From the NCBI RefSeq assembly GCF_000745775.1, contig NZ_JQJY01000008.1, positions 310,001 to 374,000 on the forward strand: a stretch of 64,000 bases of DNA, in the 5' to 3' direction. A program made the translations under genes and the position numbers. The notes under the pieces are model-generated. The model made no database searches, had not been told where the DNA came from, and saw only the letters and a list, made by a program, of their open reading frames with translations. Position 1 is the stretch's first letter. Each line of letters begins with the position of its first letter. Source of the DNA: Flavobacterium sp. ASV13. GTDB taxonomy: Bacteria; Bacteroidota; Bacteroidia; Flavobacteriales; Flavobacteriaceae. Positions 44,628 through 53,702 of this stretch are shown piece after piece.

Positions 44628-45863
44628 ATGAAAAAGATAACCTGCTCACTTGCGCTTTCTCTAATATTTTTTATGTCGTTAAGCTGCTCTAGTTGTTCTA
44701 ATGATAAAGATAATCCTGTAGATCCGGGAACTGCTACAGATCCAGTAGAAACAAATGCTCCTAATAGTGCTTATACGCCTGCATTTGCTGGACAAACGAG
44801 AATTGGCGGAATTAAAACCAATACCAGCTACGAAGGCGTTGTGGTAACAAGTGCATTGGCAAGTCCGTGGGGCGTAAAAATGCTTCCTGACGGCCGACTT
44901 TTAATCACTGAAAAAGCGGGGCAAATGCGTATTGTCACAACAGCTGGTGTTGTAAGCAGCCCGATTACCGGACTTCCTGCTGTTAATGCTTCAGGGCAAG
45001 GAGGTTTACTTGGTTTATGTCTTGATCCGGATTTTGCATCAAATAAAATGATTTATTGGGTTTATTCTGAATCGACTACAGGCGGAAATAATACGGCTGT
45101 AGCCAAAGGAAAATTAGCTACTGATGAAAAAACAATTGAAGGAATAACTGTTATTTACCGAGCAAAACCTGCAAATCCTAGTAATTTGCATTATGGAGGA
45201 AGAATTCTTTTTGATAAAACTGGAAATCTTGTTGTAAGTACAGGAGAACGCTCTGTTTTAGAAACTCGTCCTTTGGCACAATCTGTTTCTTCTGGTCTTG
45301 GAAAAGTTGTACGATTGACTAAAGAAGGACAAGCTGCTTCTGGAAATCCTATTTTTACAGGAACTGGAGCTTTATCAGAATTATACAGCATCGGACATAG
45401 AAATCCGCAAGGATTGGCACTTCATCCAGTAACTGGAGAAATTTGGGAAAGCGAGCATGGCCCTAGAGGCGGAGATGAAATCAACAGATTAAAAGCTGGC
45501 GCAAATTTTGGCTGGCCAACTATTACATACGGAATTGAATATAGCGGTGAAAAAGTAGGAGCAGGAATCCAGCAACAAAGCGGAATGGAACAGCCTGTTT
45601 ATTATTGGGATCCTGTTGTTTCTCCAAGCGGTATGACATTTTATACAGGCAATCGTGTTCCAGAATGGGAAAACAATTTATTTATTGGAGCTTTAAGCGG
45701 TATGCACATTGTTAGACTTGCAATTGAAAATAACAAAGTTGTTGGAGAAGAGCGATTATTGGCTTCAGAAGGTCAACGTTTCAGAGATATTACACAAGGA
45801 AATGATGGCGCGCTTTATGCGGTAACAGATCAAGGCCGACTCTATAAAATTGACAAGAAATAA
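44628..45863 (+). CDS. PQQ-dependent aldose sugar dehydrogenase-like lipoprotein
   Basis: Glucose/sorbosone dehydrogenase-type beta-propeller of 411 residues. The signal peptide ends in a lipobox region with three cysteines (C20 and C23 are candidates), so the protein is a lipoprotein in the periplasm or outer membrane. Family motifs include SPWGVKMLPDGRLLITEKAG, GLLGLCLDPDF, LHYGGRI, GHRNPQGLALHP and EHGPRGGDEINR. It would oxidise aldose sugars using PQQ and pass electrons to the respiratory chain. No PQQ synthesis gene is in the window. A strong terminator follows, separating it from the mannan locus. Confidence 0.9.
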   Translation: MKKITCSLALSLIFFMSLSCSSCSNDKDNPVDPGTATDPVETNAPNSAYTPAFAGQTRIGGIKTNTSYEGVVVTSALASPWGVKMLPDGRLLITEKAGQMRIVTTAGVVSSPITGLPAVNASGQGGLLGLCLDPDFASNKMIYWVYSESTTGGNNTAVAKGKLATDEKTIEGITVIYRAKPANPSNLHYGGRILFDKTGNLVVSTGERSVLETRPLAQSVSSGLGKVVRLTKEGQAASGNPIFTGTGALSELYSIGHRNPQGLALHPVTGEIWESEHGPRGGDEINRLKAGANFGWPTITYGIEYSGEKVGAGIQQQSGMEQPVYYWDPVVSPSGMTFYTGNRVPEWENNLFIGALSGMHIVRLAIENNKVVGEERLLASEGQRFRDITQGNDGALYAVTDQGRLYKIDKK

Positions 45864-45870
45864 AAACTAA

Positions 45871-45907
45871 AAACGCTGCTGAGAATAAAAAATCAGCAGC
45901 GTTTTTT
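45871..45907 (+). terminator. Rho-independent terminator after sugar dehydrogenase gene
   Basis: AAACGCTGCTGA (45871-45882) pairs perfectly with TCAGCAGCGTTT (45893-45904), 10-nt loop, followed by a T run. Confidence 0.9.
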
Positions 45908-45967
45908 TAATGCAAAATCTTTTTTTTGAAATAAAGTATTTGAGTTTTATAAATTTTATTACTTTTA

Positions 45968-45981
45968 CTAAATCGATTTAG
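45968..45981. promoter_or_regulatory. LacI-type operator upstream of GH97 gene
   Basis: CTAAATCGATTTAG is a perfect 14-bp palindrome with the central CG typical of LacI-family sites. It lies 22 bp before the GH97 start codon. Very similar palindromes precede lacI and susC. Confidence 0.72.
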
Positions 45982-46003
45982 GAATGTTTTTATTTTACTT
46001 TAC

Positions 46004-48106
46004 ATGAAGAAGATATTATTTAGTTGCCTGTTTATTTTTGTTTTAAACCTGTTTACAAATGCACAAGAATTAAAATCACCTGATGGAAATTTGAGGCTGG
46101 AATTTCATTTAGATTCAGCTGGAAGTCCTGTTTATTCTTTGAATTTTAAGGAAAAAGAAGTATTGAAGAAAAGTAAAATGGGGTTTATTTTGAAATCAGA
46201 TATTTTGCTAAATAAAGATTTTAAGATTACTGATACTCAATTTCAGTCGGAAAATAGTGTTTGGCAACCCGTTCTTGGAGAACAAAAAGAAATCAAAAAC
46301 AATTATAATGAAATGAAAGTTTCATTAGAGCAGGAAAAAAGCAAAAGAAAGCTGATAGTATGTTTTCGTTTGTTTAATGACGGATTAGGTTTTCGCTATG
46401 AATTTCCTGTTCAGGAAAATTTGCGTCATTTTATAATTCAGGAAGAAACAACCGAATTTAATCTGACTGGAGATCATAAACTTTTCTGGATTCCGGGCGA
46501 TTATGATACAAACGAATACAGTTATACGACTTCAAAAATATCTGAAATGCAGGCTTTAGTTTATGATGCTGTGCATGTACCGTTAGCCGCACAGACTACG
46601 ATTAAAAATTTAGCTACACAGACACCGCTGATGATGAAGACGAATGAGGGACTTTATATTAATATTCACGAAGCAGCTTTAAAAAATTATCCGGCAATGT
46701 GCCTGAATGTAAACGATAAAACTTTTTCATTGAGTTCACATCTTGTTCCCGATGCAGTGGGCAATAAAGGATATATCCAGACCGGAAGTTTTACACCTTG
46801 GAGAACAATTGTAGTCAGTGACGATGCCCGCAATATATTGGCTTCAAAAATGATATTAAATCTTAATGAGCCTTGTAAATATGAAGATGTTTCGTGGATT
46901 AAACCCGTAAAATATATTGGCGTTTGGTGGGAATATTTTACAGGCGGAGGATCGACTTGGGCTTATTCTGATAATCAGGATGTCGTAATTGGCAAGACTG
47001 ATTTTTCTAAATTAAAACCAAATAATACGCACGGAGCAAATACCAAGCATGTTAAAGAATATATTGATTTTGCTTCTTCAAATGGTTTTGATGCTGTTTT
47101 GGTTGAAGGATGGAATGAAGGCTGGGAGGATAATACAGCTTTTAAAAAAGAGCGAATTTACAGTTTTACAAAAGCATATCCAGATTTTGATGTAAAAGAA
47201 CTAAGCGAATATGCAAAGCAAAAAAAGGTAAAAATCATTATGCATCATGAAACGACATCTTCTGCTTCAGAATATGAAAGACAATTAAACGATGCCTTAG
47301 ATTTCATGACCGCCAATAATTATAATGCTGTAAAAACAGGATATGTTGGTCCAATTATTCCGAGAGGAGAACATCATGATGGTCAGCAAATGGTGAATCA
47401 TTATACTTATGTAGCAACTGAAGCAGCAAAACATAAAATTATGGTAGATTCACATGAAGCAGTTCGTCCAACTGGTTTACACAGAACATATCCAAACTGG
47501 TTTGCACAGGAATCGGCACGTGGTACTGAATTTGAATCGATGGAAGGAATTCATCCTGATCATACTACAATTTTGCCATTTACAAGATTAATGGGTGGGC
47601 CAATGGATTATACGCCGGGAATTTTTCAAGGCGATTTATCAGTTTACGGATCTAAGAAAAATAAATTGAGTACAACAATTGCAAAACAATTGGCATTGTA
47701 TGTAACAATGTACAGTCCGTTGCAAATGGCAGCCGATTTGCCTGAAAATTATATCCGATTTAAAGATGCTTTTCAGTTTATTAAAGACGTTGCTTTAGAT
47801 TGGGATGAAACCTATATTCTGGAAGCAGAACCAGGTGATTATATTACAATTGCAAGAAAAACAAAAGGAAAACAAGAATGGTTTGTGGGAGGTATTACAG
47901 ATGAAAATTCACGCACAGCTTTAATCGATTTTAGTTTTCTTCCGACAGGAAAATCATTTACTGCAACTATTTATGAAGATGGCAAAACAGCTGATTATAA
48001 AACAAATCCGCAGTCGTATAACATTCGAAAAATAACCGTAAACAGTAAAAGTAAATTGAAACAAAAATTGGCTTCTAGCGGTGGAGTGGCCATTTCGATA
48101 AAATAG
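46004..48106 (+). CDS. GH97 family alpha-glycosidase (SusB-like)
   Basis: Exported glycosidase of 700 residues with a signal peptide (about 1-21, TNAQ). It has an N-terminal beta-sandwich (about 25-280) and a catalytic barrel (about 290-600). Family motifs include GVWWEYFTGGGSTWAY, MHHETTSS (E416), DSHEAVRPTG (E485) and TYPNWFAQESARGTEF. The glutamate in HHE, rather than an aspartate nucleophile, fits the inverting alpha-glucosidase subgroup; this is family knowledge applied by eye. It is the first gene after a LacI-type operator and 27 bp before manA. Removal of glucose caps from a glycan is one possible role. Confidence 0.92.
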   Translation: MKKILFSCLFIFVLNLFTNAQELKSPDGNLRLEFHLDSAGSPVYSLNFKEKEVLKKSKMGFILKSDILLNKDFKITDTQFQSENSVWQPVLGEQKEIKNNYNEMKVSLEQEKSKRKLIVCFRLFNDGLGFRYEFPVQENLRHFIIQEETTEFNLTGDHKLFWIPGDYDTNEYSYTTSKISEMQALVYDAVHVPLAAQTTIKNLATQTPLMMKTNEGLYINIHEAALKNYPAMCLNVNDKTFSLSSHLVPDAVGNKGYIQTGSFTPWRTIVVSDDARNILASKMILNLNEPCKYEDVSWIKPVKYIGVWWEYFTGGGSTWAYSDNQDVVIGKTDFSKLKPNNTHGANTKHVKEYIDFASSNGFDAVLVEGWNEGWEDNTAFKKERIYSFTKAYPDFDVKELSEYAKQKKVKIIMHHETTSSASEYERQLNDALDFMTANNYNAVKTGYVGPIIPRGEHHDGQQMVNHYTYVATEAAKHKIMVDSHEAVRPTGLHRTYPNWFAQESARGTEFESMEGIHPDHTTILPFTRLMGGPMDYTPGIFQGDLSVYGSKKNKLSTTIAKQLALYVTMYSPLQMAADLPENYIRFKDAFQFIKDVALDWDETYILEAEPGDYITIARKTKGKQEWFVGGITDENSRTALIDFSFLPTGKSFTATIYEDGKTADYKTNPQSYNIRKITVNSKSKLKQKLASSGGVAISIK

Positions 48107-48133
48107 AAATAAAAAAAAAATAAAAATTTAGAT

Positions 48134-49102
48134 ATGAATACAATAAATTATCCATTACAGTTTGAACCAATTCTGAAAGAAAGAATTTGGGGCGGAGAAA
48201 AATTAAAAACGCTACTTAATAAGCCAATTGTTTCAGCTATTACAGGTGAGAGTTGGGAATTATCAACAGTTGAAGGCGATGTAAGTATTGTAAAAAACGG
48301 TGATTTAAAAGGAAAATCTTTAACAGAATTAATTGAAGATGCTCCAAATGAAATTTTAGGAACTGCAGTTTATGCCCGATTTGGAAAACAATTTCCGCTG
48401 CTTTTTAAGTATTTAGATGCCAGAGAAGATCTTTCAATTCAGGTGCATCCTAATGATAAATTGGCTAAAGAACGCCATAATTCATTCGGAAAAACGGAAA
48501 TGTGGTACGTAATGCAAGCTGATACAGATGCCCGAATTATTGTTGGTTTTAAAGAAGATTCAAGCAAAGAAGAATATCTGGAAAATCTAAATAACAAAAC
48601 ATTGGTTTCGATTTTAGATGATGTAAAAGCCAAAGCAGGTGATGTATTCTTTCTGGAAACAGGAACAGTTCACGCAATAGGAGCGGGTTTGGTTGTGGCG
48701 GAAATTCAGCAGACCTCAGATATAACCTATCGTTTATATGATTTTGACAGAACAGATGCAGAAGGAAACAAACGTGAATTGCATGTAGATTTGGCATTAG
48801 ACGCTATTAATTACAATAAAGTTTATACGTATAAAAATTACGAGAAAGTCGAAAATAAATCAAATGTTATTGTCGATTGCCCTTATTTTACCACCAATAT
48901 TATTCCGCTTGACGGAGAAGTTGATTTTACGAAATCAGGAGAGACTTTTACCGTTTATATGTGTACAGAAGGTGGTTTTAAAATTGAAATTGAGGGTGAA
49001 ACTTATTCTTATATAAAAGGAGATACAATTTTGATTCCGGCAGCAGTAAAAACCTTTACCGTAAAGGGAACAGCTTCAATTTTAGAAGTATTTATCTCAT
49101 AA
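48134..49102 (+). CDS. manA: Mannose-6-phosphate isomerase, class I
   Basis: Cytoplasmic zinc enzyme of 322 residues converting mannose 6-phosphate to fructose 6-phosphate. The cupin metal site is visible: QVHPNDKLAKERHN (Gln and His), GKTEMWYV (Glu) and GTVHAIGAG (His). The short length matches the Bacteroidota/Firmicutes-type class I enzyme. It follows GH97 by 27 bp and precedes lacI. Its placement argues that mannose is the main product of this locus. A kinase making mannose 6-phosphate is not in the window. Confidence 0.95.
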   Translation: MNTINYPLQFEPILKERIWGGEKLKTLLNKPIVSAITGESWELSTVEGDVSIVKNGDLKGKSLTELIEDAPNEILGTAVYARFGKQFPLLFKYLDAREDLSIQVHPNDKLAKERHNSFGKTEMWYVMQADTDARIIVGFKEDSSKEEYLENLNNKTLVSILDDVKAKAGDVFFLETGTVHAIGAGLVVAEIQQTSDITYRLYDFDRTDAEGNKRELHVDLALDAINYNKVYTYKNYEKVENKSNVIVDCPYFTTNIIPLDGEVDFTKSGETFTVYMCTEGGFKIEIEGETYSYIKGDTILIPAAVKTFTVKGTASILEVFIS

Positions 49103-49214
49103 AAAAAGAGCATTTTATTTTCGGTAGAAAAAATTAATATAGCATATAATCCTTGTAAATACTGAGGAATATATGTTATATTAACTCTAAAAAAATGATT
49201 CGTTCAAAAAAATA

Positions 49215-49255
49215 TTTACAAAATCGTTTTAGTAATCATTTTTAATATATATTTG
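49215..49255 (+). promoter_or_regulatory. lacI promoter with overlapping LacI-type operator
   Basis: The near-palindrome CAAAATCGTTTTAG (49219-49232; extended symmetry 49215-49235) sits at the expected -33 position. An exact -7 box TATATTTG follows at 49248-49255, about 40 bp before the start codon. Binding there would block transcription, so autoregulation is likely. Confidence 0.6.
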
Positions 49256-49297
49256 TGAAATAATTAATAACCGCTTAATAAAAAATTAACTTCTTCA

Positions 49298-50308
49298 ATG
49301 AAAAAAATAACTATAAAAGATATTGCTACAGAAGCTGAAGTTTCTATATCTACAGTATCTTTTGTTATTAATGGTAAGGGAGAGAAAATGGGCATTAGTG
49401 CAGCGGTTATTAAAAAAGTACAGGATGTTGCTGAAAGTCTGAATTATAGACCTAGTATGATTGCAACCAGTTTAAGAACCGGAAAAACAAGATCAATAGG
49501 ACTTATCGTAGAAGACATTTCGAATCAGTTTTTTGCTGATTTGGCGCGAGTAATTGAAGATGAAGCAAAAAATATCGATTACAGGGTTTTCTATTGTAGT
49601 ACCGGTGATGACGATGAACGTTCTGAAGAATTGATACATAGTCTTTTACAAGCAAATGTTGATGGTTTTATCATTACACCGACTAAAAATTTGGAAGAGA
49701 AAATTGATCTGCTTTTAAAACTGAAAAAACCGGTTGTATTAATTGATAGATATTTTCCAGGACAGCGAGTGAGTCATGTGGTTGTAGATAATTATGAAGC
49801 ATCAAACTCGGCAACAAAATTCTTGATTAACAAAGGCTGTAAAAATATTGCCGTTGTCAATAGTACCTCTGAAATGGTTCAGATGAAACTAAGGGAGGAT
49901 GGATACAGAGATGCTTTAAAAGAAAATGGAAATTATAATGAAGCGCTTGTTCTACATATTGATTACCACAGTAATGAAGAAGGTAGAATTACAGCAATTG
50001 TGAATTTTTTTGAAAAGAATCCAGACATTGATGCCGTTTTATTTTTAGCAAATTATATGGGACTTGCGGGTCTTCAGGCTTTTAGAAAAATAGGGGTCAG
50101 TATTCCTGAAGATATTTCAGTAATTTGTTTTGATGATCATGACAGTTTTAAATTGCATACGCCTACAATTACTGTTGTTGCACAGCCAATTGAAGATATT
50201 GCAATTAAATCAATACAATTGTTAATGAGTCAGATGACGGATATGGAAACATTTAAAGTTGAAAAAAGTCTGAAAAAAGGAAATTTGATTATTAGAGAAT
50301 CGGTTTAA
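49298..50308 (+). CDS. LacI-family transcriptional regulator of the mannan locus
   Basis: Protein of 336 residues. The N-terminal LacI HTH (about 2-48) includes TIKDIATEAEVSISTVSFVI and the hinge helix MIATSLRTGKT. The periplasmic-binding-protein-like effector domain follows (about 60-335; GLIVEDISNQFFADLARVIE, VDGFIITPTKN, VVLIDRYFPG, VICFDDHD). Candidate sites with the core CTAAAtCGwTTTAG occur ahead of GH97, this gene and susC. The effector is probably mannose or a mannose derivative; that is inference from the neighbouring genes. Confidence 0.93.
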   Translation: MKKITIKDIATEAEVSISTVSFVINGKGEKMGISAAVIKKVQDVAESLNYRPSMIATSLRTGKTRSIGLIVEDISNQFFADLARVIEDEAKNIDYRVFYCSTGDDDERSEELIHSLLQANVDGFIITPTKNLEEKIDLLLKLKKPVVLIDRYFPGQRVSHVVVDNYEASNSATKFLINKGCKNIAVVNSTSEMVQMKLREDGYRDALKENGNYNEALVLHIDYHSNEEGRITAIVNFFEKNPDIDAVLFLANYMGLAGLQAFRKIGVSIPEDISVICFDDHDSFKLHTPTITVVAQPIEDIAIKSIQLLMSQMTDMETFKVEKSLKKGNLIIRESV

Positions 50309-50336
50309 TTTTAAGATGATATTAAATAAAAAGAAA

Positions 50337-50348
50337 GAAAACGTTTTC
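50337..50348. promoter_or_regulatory. Second LacI-like palindrome upstream of susC
   Basis: GAAAACGTTTTC is a perfect 12-bp palindrome with a central CG, 33 bp (centre to centre) from the main operator at 50363-50388. Two sites about three helical turns apart could support cooperative binding. Confidence 0.45.
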
Positions 50349-50362
50349 GTTTTTTTTTACCT

Positions 50363-50388
50363 ATTTTACTAAATCGTTTTAGTAAAAT
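50363..50388. promoter_or_regulatory. Main LacI-type operator upstream of susC
   Basis: A 26-bp palindrome centred between 50375 and 50376 with one mismatch pair; the core is TTACTAAATCGTTTTAGTAA. It is the strongest of the sites in this locus. A near -7 element (TTTG at 50414-50417 after TTAGAA) lies downstream, and a leader of about 170 bp precedes the susC start codon. Confidence 0.72.
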
Positions 50389-50590
50389 TTTAGAAAAATA
50401 GATCTGATTAGAATTTGTCTTTTTCGATATAAAATATTGATTTTTTGGAGAGTAGCAAAAAATTATAAAGCATAGTATTTAAAGGTGGAGATCTTTAAGT
50501 GCCTATTACAATTGAGTTCGAATTTATTACTAATTATTAAAAAACAATCACGTTAAAACAAACAAAAATCAAAACAAATAACCAAAAAAA

Positions 50591-53500
50591 ATGCTTATGA
50601 AACGAATTTTAGCAGTGTTAGGAATGGTATTGTTAAGCAGCCTTGGAGCTGTTGCGCAAAATCGATTAATAACAGGCATAGTTGCTGATGCAGAGAACAA
50701 GGGAATTGTTGCTGCATCCATTGAGGTTCAAGGAAAACCATTTAGCGCAGTTACTGACGCTGAGGGGAGATTTAAAATGAATGTTCCAGAAGGTAAGGTT
50801 ACACTTAATGTATCTTCTATCGGTTTTGTATCAAAATCAGTAGTACTTCAGGAAAACGAAAACAGAGTTTCGGTTGTATTAATCGAAAATGCACAAGAAT
50901 TAAAAGATGTAGTAGTAACTTCATTTGGAGTTAAAAAACAAAAGAAAGCTTTAGGTTACGCAGTTGGAGAACTGAAAGGAGATGACCTTACAAAGAATAA
51001 AGAAATTAACTTAGGAAATGCCCTTCAGGGAAAAATTGCCGGAGTTAACGTTTCTGCGCCGGTTACAGGACCTTCTGGTTCAAGCCGTGTGGTTATTCGT
51101 GGAGCAACTTCAGCTTCTGGATTAAACCAGCCTTTGTATGTTGTAGATGGTATTCCAATTGATAATAGCCAACAAGGAAATGCTAACATGTGGGGTGGAG
51201 CGGATAAAGGAGACGGAATGTCGTCATTCAACCCAGAAGATATTGCTTCTATGTCAGTATTAAAAGGTAGTGCCGCTTCTGCTCTTTATGGTTACAGAGG
51301 ATCAAATGGTGTTATCTTGATTACGACAAAAAAAGGTAAAAACGGAACTGGTTTAGGAGTAGATTTCAGTACAAATTCTACTTTCAATACACCAGCAAGT
51401 CTTTTGCATTGGCAAGATCAATACGGAGCTGGAGCGCCTGTAAACGGTGTTGCTACAAGATTCAGCGATCTGCAAGAACTTAGAGATTCTTACTATTTTG
51501 CTTGGGGAGATAAATATGACGGAACGCCTTCTCTTTCGCTTGACGGAAAAACAAGACCTTACCAAGCATATGGAAAAGACAATGTTGAGAATTTCTACAG
51601 AAACGGATATTCTTTCAGTAATACATTAGCAGTTTCTGGAGGAAATGAAAGTACTAATTTCAGATTATCTTTCGGAAATACTAAAGATGAGTCAATTATG
51701 CCAGGAACAAATTTCGCAAGAAACAACGTGGCATTAAGTTTGAATTCGGCTCCAAACAAAAAAATAAGCATTGAGTCTAATGCGCAATATATTACAGAGA
51801 AAAGTCATAACCGACCTTATTTGAATGATTCGCCTAGAAATCCTTCTTTCCCAACCACTTTTATGACGCCGGGAACTGACATCAGATGGATTAGTGATGC
51901 TTATGATGCTAACGGAGGTGAAGCAGATTATTTTGGTGCAAACACGTACCATACAAACCCGTATTTTGCGACTCAAGAACCTTTAAATGATGACCTTAGA
52001 AAACGTTTCATCGGTTCTGCAAAAGTGAATTATAACATTACAGAAAAAATTTATGCTAAAGGTGTTATTGGTATTGACGATATTAATTATGAATATACTG
52101 AAATCGAGCCTACTGGAATAAACTACAATCCTGGAGGATCTTACGAAAACAGAGTAGAAGGTCGTACAGAGTACAACGCTTCGGGTTATTTAGGATACAA
52201 AGGTGATATCGTAAAAAATCTTTCATTAGATGCTTTTGTTGGAGCAAACCGTCAGCATAACAGATATAGCGGTATTAAAATGAAAGGAAATAATTTTATT
52301 GTTCCGTTCAAATATTTCTACGGAAATACACAGCCTGATAAAACAGAAAAATTATTTTCTGAAAGCGAAGTAAACTCACTTTTCTATTCTGCTGATATCG
52401 GTTACAAAGATTTCTTATATGTAAGTTTAACAGGTCGTGAAGATTGGTTTTCTACTTTAGATCCATCAAACAATAGTACTTTTTACCCATCTGTAAGTTC
52501 AAGTTTCATTTATTCTGAAGTTATTGATTTACCAGAATGGATGTCTTACGGTAAATTCAGAGCAGGTTGGGGTAACGTAGGAGGAGCTTTGCCAGATGCT
52601 TATGCTTTATCATTGACTTACACTGCGCCAGACGGACAAACAGATTCTCAAGGACAACCAATTTTAGGTGTTAACGGAGAAACAGTTCCAAACAAATTCC
52701 TTAAACCTTATAATGTAAGTACAATCGAATTTGGTTTCGAAAATACTTTCTTCAATAATAGATTAAGTACAGATTTGACTTTCTACCAAAAAAGAACAAC
52801 AAACGATATTGCTGATGCTGATATTTCTCAGGCTTCTGGTTACAGAACAACAAAAATCAACGTTGGTGAAATCCTAAATAAAGGGGTGGAGTTTGCTGTG
52901 AACTTAAAAGCAGTTAAAACACCTAGTTTCTCTTGGAGTGTTGGATATAATTTTGCTTACAATGACAGTGAAGTAATTAGTCTTTCGGATAAAATTACAA
53001 CAAAATCATTGGAAGGAAACAGAGATTCTAGAGCTTCTGTAGTTTTAGAAAAAGGACAGCCTTTTGGAGTAATCAAAGCGTATGATTATTTAAGAGATGC
53101 AAGCGGAAACATTGTTCTTGATACAAATGGAAAATTCATGAGAGGAAATTTAATCATTGCTGGTCAAGGTGTTGCGCCAACATCAATGGGACTTACAAAT
53201 GATTTCTCTTATAAAAACTTTACACTTTCAGTTTTTGTTGATGCGAAATTTGGAGGCGAAATCTATTCTGCTACAAATCAGTTAGGAACTCGTTACGGAT
53301 TATCAGAAATCACACTTCCAGGTCGTGAAGGAGGAATTGCAGTATCAGGAAAAGATGTTAACGGAAATGCTGTAAACACAACAGTTTCTGCTTATGATTA
53401 CTGGAGAAGTTACAGTGATGTAACATCAAATTTTGTTTATGATGCTGATTTTGTTAAGCTTAGAGCGATCTCTTTTGCATACAATTTCCCAAAAACATAT

Positions 53501-53686
53501 TTGCAAAAAACTCCATTTCAATCTATCAGTTTAGCATTTTCTGCACATAACTTATGGACTATTTATGACAAAGTGCCAAATATCGATCCAGAGTCTAACT
53601 ATTCTAATAGTAATGCTCAAGGTCTTGAAAGAGCTTCTATGCCTTTGACAAGAAATTATGGTTTAACGCTTAATGTCAAATTCTAA
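50591..53686 (+). CDS. SusC/RagA TonB-dependent transporter of the mannan locus
   Basis: Outer-membrane importer of 1031 residues. ATG codons at 50591 and 50597 are both possible starts. The signal peptide ends GAVAQN. A carboxypeptidase-regulatory-like domain (about 25-105), plug domain (about 110-225; GNALQGKIAGVNV, GSNGVILITTKKGK) and beta-barrel follow, ending RNYGLTLNVKF. Unlike the first SusC in the window it has no STN domain, consistent with LacI rather than sigma/anti-sigma control. SusD follows by 16 bp. It should import mannan or N-glycan oligosaccharides. Confidence 0.95.
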   Translation: MLMKRILAVLGMVLLSSLGAVAQNRLITGIVADAENKGIVAASIEVQGKPFSAVTDAEGRFKMNVPEGKVTLNVSSIGFVSKSVVLQENENRVSVVLIENAQELKDVVVTSFGVKKQKKALGYAVGELKGDDLTKNKEINLGNALQGKIAGVNVSAPVTGPSGSSRVVIRGATSASGLNQPLYVVDGIPIDNSQQGNANMWGGADKGDGMSSFNPEDIASMSVLKGSAASALYGYRGSNGVILITTKKGKNGTGLGVDFSTNSTFNTPASLLHWQDQYGAGAPVNGVATRFSDLQELRDSYYFAWGDKYDGTPSLSLDGKTRPYQAYGKDNVENFYRNGYSFSNTLAVSGGNESTNFRLSFGNTKDESIMPGTNFARNNVALSLNSAPNKKISIESNAQYITEKSHNRPYLNDSPRNPSFPTTFMTPGTDIRWISDAYDANGGEADYFGANTYHTNPYFATQEPLNDDLRKRFIGSAKVNYNITEKIYAKGVIGIDDINYEYTEIEPTGINYNPGGSYENRVEGRTEYNASGYLGYKGDIVKNLSLDAFVGANRQHNRYSGIKMKGNNFIVPFKYFYGNTQPDKTEKLFSESEVNSLFYSADIGYKDFLYVSLTGREDWFSTLDPSNNSTFYPSVSSSFIYSEVIDLPEWMSYGKFRAGWGNVGGALPDAYALSLTYTAPDGQTDSQGQPILGVNGETVPNKFLKPYNVSTIEFGFENTFFNNRLSTDLTFYQKRTTNDIADADISQASGYRTTKINVGEILNKGVEFAVNLKAVKTPSFSWSVGYNFAYNDSEVISLSDKITTKSLEGNRDSRASVVLEKGQPFGVIKAYDYLRDASGNIVLDTNGKFMRGNLIIAGQGVAPTSMGLTNDFSYKNFTLSVFVDAKFGGEIYSATNQLGTRYGLSEITLPGREGGIAVSGKDVNGNAVNTTVSAYDYWRSYSDVTSNFVYDADFVKLRAISFAYNFPKTYLQKTPFQSISLAFSAHNLWTIYDKVPNIDPESNYSNSNAQGLERASMPLTRNYGLTLNVKF

Positions 53687-53702
53687 TCATAAAAATTGAA
53701 AG

